Assembly (NCBI GenBank): GCA_937873345.1
Contig: CALMRL010000524.1
Coordinates: 1,702-10,117 of the forward strand
Length of the DNA stretch: 8,416 nucleotides
From: an uncultured Beijerinckiaceae bacterium
GTDB taxonomy: Bacteria > Pseudomonadota > Alphaproteobacteria > Rhizobiales > Beijerinckiaceae
Reading direction: 5' to 3'
In this document: piece after piece, positions 6,082 through 8,416 of the stretch
How the letters are laid out: the number at the start of each line of letters is the position of its first letter
How positions within the stretch are numbered: the stretch's first letter is position 1
Made by a program: the position numbers and the translations under genes
The notes under the pieces: generated by a model
Database searches by the model: none
The model's input: the letters and a program-made list of their open reading frames with translations, nothing else
What the model was told of the DNA's origin: nothing

Positions 6082-6110
6082 TTCTGCACCGACACCGTCC
6101 GGCCTATATG
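6082..6110 (+). promoter_or_regulatory. Possible promoter for the molybdenum cofactor operon
   Basis: The 70-nt gap between the HhH gene and the first XdhC gene contains an isolated AT-rich element, TATATG at 6105-6110, resembling a -10 box. Seventeen bases upstream lies TTCTGC (6082-6087), a poor -35 match. The spacing is right and the patch stands out against GC-rich surroundings, but the leader would be very short (start codon at 6134). Tentative. Confidence 0.25.
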
Positions 6111-6133
6111 GTACTAGGACATCCCTTCTGGCG

Positions 6134-6466
6134 ATGGAACGCATGCTGGCGAGCGACGACGATATCCTCCGCGAGGCGCAGTCCTGGCGGGAGACCGGCA
6201 GGGCGGTCGCGGTGGCGACCGTGGTCTCGACCTGGGGCTCGGCGCCGCGTCCCGTCGGGAGCCACCTCGTCATCGACGGCGAGGGGCTGTTCCTCGGGTC
6301 GGTGTCCGGCGGTTGCGTCGAGGGCGACGTCGTCGCCGAGGCGATCGACGTGATCGCGGACGGCGCGCCGCGCCTCCTGGAATTCGGCGTCGCCGACGCG
6401 ACGGCATGGCGCGCCGGCCTGTCCTGCGGCGGCCACATCCGTGTGCTCGTCGAACGGTTGGATTGA
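6134..6466 (+). CDS. XdhC family protein, small N-terminal-type subunit
   Basis: Encodes 110 residues from the ATG at 6134; a second in-frame ATG at 6143 is also possible. It is the XdhC/CoxI N-terminal domain alone: VATVVSTWGSAPRPVGSHLV near residue 24, GSVSGGCVEGDVVAEA with Cys61, and a final LSCGGHIRVLVE with Cys98. The two conserved cysteines are typical of the family. XdhC proteins bind molybdenum cofactor, protect it and assist its sulfuration and insertion into xanthine dehydrogenase or related hydroxylases, in the cytoplasm. In many bacteria this domain is fused to a Rossmann domain in one protein; here that half is the next gene, 16 nt downstream, an arrangement found in other alphaproteobacteria. 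It is probably the first gene of a four-gene operon. Confidence 0.88.
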   Translation: MERMLASDDDILREAQSWRETGRAVAVATVVSTWGSAPRPVGSHLVIDGEGLFLGSVSGGCVEGDVVAEAIDVIADGAPRLLEFGVADATAWRAGLSCGGHIRVLVERLD

Positions 6467-6482
6467 GGCGGGAAGCAGGATC

Positions 6483-7205
6483 ATGCGCCTCGCCGATCTC
6501 GCCCTGCTCAACGCCGAGTACGACGCGCGTCGCGCCGTCGCCCTCGTCACCGATCTGCCGGCGAAGGACAAGAAGAGCAGCACGCAGCGCGTCGTGCGCG
6601 CCGCGGACGTTGAAGACGATCCGCTCGGCGGGATCATCGCCGAGCATCTTCGAGCCGGGCGCAGCGGCACGCTGGAGCACGACGGCCGCGAGGTATTCAT
6701 CGCCGTGCGCGTGCCGCCGGTGCGGCTCCTGCTCGTCGGCGCCGTGCATATCTCGCAGGCGCTGGCACCGATGGCGGCAATGCTCGGCCTCGACGTCACC
6801 GTGCTCGATCCGCGCACCGCCTTCGCCGACCCCAAGCGTTTCCCGAACGTCCCGCTGCTGCCGGCCTGGCCCGACGATGCCTTGCCGGCCTACGCGCTCG
6901 ATGCCTTCACCGCCGTCGCCCTGCTGACCCACGAGCCTCGCATCGACGACCAGGCGCTCGTCGCGGCGCTGCGGGCGCCGTGCTTCTACATCGGTGCCCT
7001 CGGCTCGCGGAAGACGCATGCGCGGCGCTGCGAGCGCATGGCGGAGCAAGGCTTCGCGCAAGGAGACCTCGACCGCATCCACGCCCCGATCGGCCTCGAC
7101 ATCGCCGCCGTCAGCCCGGCCGAGATCGCCGTCTCCGTCCTCGCGCAGATCGTCGCGGCGCGGCGGCGCAAGCCGATGCGGGCCGCCGCGTGCTTGGGCG
7201 CATGA
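6483..7205 (+). CDS. XdhC family protein, large Rossmann-domain subunit
   Basis: Encodes 240 residues from the ATG at 6483, with purine-rich GGAAG/AGGA just upstream; an in-frame GTG at 6441 lies inside the previous gene and is less likely. The N-terminal ~80 residues resemble the second part of the XdhC_CoxI region. The C-terminal Rossmann domain shows VRLLLVGAVHISQAL (Gly86 to Ser91, where many XdhC proteins read GAGH), a VTVLDPR strand end, LLTHEPRIDD, and the family signature YIGALGSRKTH (Ile170 to His179) followed by IGLDIAAVSPAEIAVSVLAQI. It is expected to work with the preceding small XdhC protein in loading molybdenum cofactor onto a xanthine-dehydrogenase or CO-dehydrogenase type enzyme. 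Its TGA overlaps the next gene's ATG as ATGA, so translation is probably coupled. Confidence 0.9.
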   Translation: MRLADLALLNAEYDARRAVALVTDLPAKDKKSSTQRVVRAADVEDDPLGGIIAEHLRAGRSGTLEHDGREVFIAVRVPPVRLLLVGAVHISQALAPMAAMLGLDVTVLDPRTAFADPKRFPNVPLLPAWPDDALPAYALDAFTAVALLTHEPRIDDQALVAALRAPCFYIGALGSRKTHARRCERMAEQGFAQGDLDRIHAPIGLDIAAVSPAEIAVSVLAQIVAARRRKPMRAAACLGA

Positions 7206-8254
7206 AGTTCGGTCGCGTCGCCGTCGAAGCCGGTGAAGGGCTGATCCTCGCCCATGCCGTGAGGGGCGAGGGGATCACTCTTCGCAAGGGCGAGGTGGTC
7301 CGCGCCGTCCACATCGCCGCACTGGAGCGGGCCGGCATCGCAACGCTGATCGGGGCGCGGCTGGAGCCCGACGACGTCGCCGAGAACGTCGCGGCGCTCA
7401 CACTTGCGCGGCATGTCGCGGGCGAGTGCGTCACCCTCGACCACCCCTTCACCGGGCGCTGCAACCTGCTCGCCGAGGAGGCCGGCCTCGTGCGCGTCCA
7501 TGCCGCGGCGGTCGATGCGATCAACGCGGTCGATGAGGCGATCACCGTGGCGACGCTGCCGCCCTTCCAACCGGTCGAGGCGGGCGAGGTGGTGGCCACG
7601 GTGAAGATCATTCCCTTCGCCGTGCCCGGTGCCCAGCTCGCGTTGTGTCAGGGCGGCGCCTCTGCATCGGTCTCGGTGGCACCTTACCGCCAAGCCCGCG
7701 TCGCTGTGGTCTCGACGCTGCTGCCCGGCCTGAAGCCGTCGGTGGTCACCAAGACGCTCGCCGTGCTGGCGGCGCGTCTCGCGCCGGCCGGGGCGACGAT
7801 CGTCCGTGACGAGAGGGTGCGCCACGATGCCCGCGCGCTCGCGGCGACGCTCGTCGCCTTGCTCGCAGCAGACACGGCCTGCGATCTCGTCGTGGTGTTC
7901 GGCGCCTCCGCGATCACCGATCGCCGCGACGTGGTGCCGGTGGCGATCGAGCTTGCCGGGGGTGCCATCGAGCACCTCGGCATGCCGGTCGATCCCGGCA
8001 ACCTGTTGCTGCTCGGACGCCTGAAGCGCGACGGGGCACGCATCCCCGTGGTCGGCGCCCCGGGCTGCGCGCGCTCCGCCAAGGAGAACGGCTTCGACTT
8101 CGTGCTGCGCCGCATGCTCGTCGGCCTCGACGTCACCGGCGCCGATCTGCGCCGGATGGGCGTCGGCGGGTTGCTCAGCGAAATCGCGACGCGGCCGATG
8201 CTGCGTCAGCCACATGCCGCACCGGGCCTCGGCGGCGAGGACGATGCGGGCTAG
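7202..8254 (+). CDS. MoeA/MoCF-type molybdopterin-binding protein
   Basis: Encodes 350 residues; the ATG at 7202 overlaps the previous stop as ATGA and matches the family start (MKFGRVAVEAGEGLILAH). The N-terminal part (to about residue 165) resembles the MoeA-like domain that precedes MoCF in these proteins. The MoCF-like molybdopterin-binding domain follows: STLLPGLKPSVVTKT, then VVFGASAITDRRDVVP (Gly234, Asp240, Asp243), a variant of the usual GGTG...D loop, and HLGMPVDPGNLLLLG (Gly260, Asp264, Asn267), with GAPGCARSAKENGFD near the end. Many alphaproteobacterial relatives are about 530 residues, with a MobA-like nucleotidyltransferase fused at the C-terminus. Here that second half is a separate overlapping gene. 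It probably presents molybdopterin or molybdenum cofactor to the nucleotidyltransferase, upstream of XdhC-dependent insertion. The exact reaction is inferred. Confidence 0.87.
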   Translation: MKFGRVAVEAGEGLILAHAVRGEGITLRKGEVVRAVHIAALERAGIATLIGARLEPDDVAENVAALTLARHVAGECVTLDHPFTGRCNLLAEEAGLVRVHAAAVDAINAVDEAITVATLPPFQPVEAGEVVATVKIIPFAVPGAQLALCQGGASASVSVAPYRQARVAVVSTLLPGLKPSVVTKTLAVLAARLAPAGATIVRDERVRHDARALAATLVALLAADTACDLVVVFGASAITDRRDVVPVAIELAGGAIEHLGMPVDPGNLLLLGRLKRDGARIPVVGAPGCARSAKENGFDFVLRRMLVGLDVTGADLRRMGVGGLLSEIATRPMLRQPHAAPGLGGEDDAG

Positions 8255-8416
8255 GACGGCGGCAGTGGTCCTCGCCGCGGGACGCGCCGTCCGTTTCGGC
8301 GCCGACGCGCGAACGAGCAAGGTGTACGCTCTGCTCGACGGCCGCCCGCTCGTCGCCCACGTCGTCGCCGCCGCGCGGGCGAGCCAGGCCTCGCCGGTGA
8401 TCGTCGTCGCCGGGCA
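8244..8416 (+). CDS. MobA/MocA-like molybdenum cofactor nucleotidyltransferase, 5' part only
   Basis: An open frame starts at ATG 8244, overlapping the previous gene by 11 nt, and runs off the right edge after 57 codons. GAGG at 8237-8240 is a plausible though close Shine-Dalgarno. The N-terminus carries the nucleotide-binding signature VVLAAGRAVRFG (residues 8-19) followed by SKVYALLDGRPLVAH with Lys26, as in MobA/MocA-type transferases, which add CMP or GMP to molybdenum cofactor. The family's usual Ser in LAAGxSxR is Ala15 here. Neighbouring XdhC genes favour a cytidylyltransferase (MocA-like) serving a xanthine-dehydrogenase/CO-dehydrogenase class enzyme, but the CTP- or GTP-specific residues cannot all be judged from the fragment. 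The right end is cut by the window, so length and integrity are unknown. Confidence 0.8.
   Translation, partial: MRARTAAVVLAAGRAVRFGADARTSKVYALLDGRPLVAHVVAAARASQASPVIVVAG

Noticed and set aside
6986..8320. 444-codon open frame on the minus strand
   Set aside because: It is antisense to the XdhC and molybdopterin-binding genes, is rich in Arg, His and Asp and has no recognisable domain.
1..8416. CRISPR arrays, tRNA or rRNA genes, insertion sequences, att sites
   Set aside because: No regular direct repeats, no cloverleaf or rRNA-like segments, no transposase or integrase frames and no terminal inverted repeats were seen on either strand.

Overview
The window is a GC-rich stretch (roughly 70% G+C by eye) with every convincing gene on the + strand, tightly packed and often overlapping or almost touching. 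Gene content and order (alpha-E protein plus transglutaminase, FzlA-type GST-fold protein followed by QueG, two-gene XdhC followed by a MoeA-like and a MobA-like protein) point to an alphaproteobacterium, most likely of the Hyphomicrobiales/Rhizobiales. The genus cannot be read from the sequence.

Layout. 2-646: the 3' end of an alpha-E domain gene, cut by the left edge. 671-1552: a transglutaminase-like cysteine peptidase; together these look like part of a predicted ATP-grasp/alpha-E/transglutaminase peptide-modification operon. 1606-2481: a divergent metallo-beta-lactamase-fold protein with an N-terminal zinc ribbon, with its own Shine-Dalgarno inside a small hairpin. 2568-3260: FzlA, the alphaproteobacterial GST-fold FtsZ-binding division factor. 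3257-4345: QueG, epoxyqueuosine reductase for tRNA wobble modification, apparently translated from a non-ATG start overlapping the fzlA stop. 4357-5250: an atypical short-chain dehydrogenase/epimerase-like protein.

5251-5706 is the only long stretch without a clear gene. It holds a codon-biased frame broken by one TGA (possible decayed small gene), a perfect 7-bp hairpin and a weak promoter candidate. 5707-6063 encodes a small exported helix-hairpin-helix (ComEA-like) protein with a strong ribosome binding site.

6134 to the right edge is a molybdenum cofactor operon: small XdhC (N-terminal half), large XdhC (Rossmann half), a MoeA/MoCF-type molybdopterin-binding protein and the start of a MobA/MocA-like nucleotidyltransferase cut by the right edge. 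Spacing is 16 nt, a 4-nt ATGA overlap and an 11-nt overlap. These proteins are expected to mature and deliver molybdenum cofactor to a xanthine-dehydrogenase/CO-dehydrogenase family enzyme, which is not in the window.

Most of the window is ordinary, conserved housekeeping and accessory content. No wholly new system is evident. The points most worth checking are the queG start, the broken frame at 5247-5579, the unusual metal site of the MBL protein, and the split molybdopterin-binding/nucleotidyltransferase pair.
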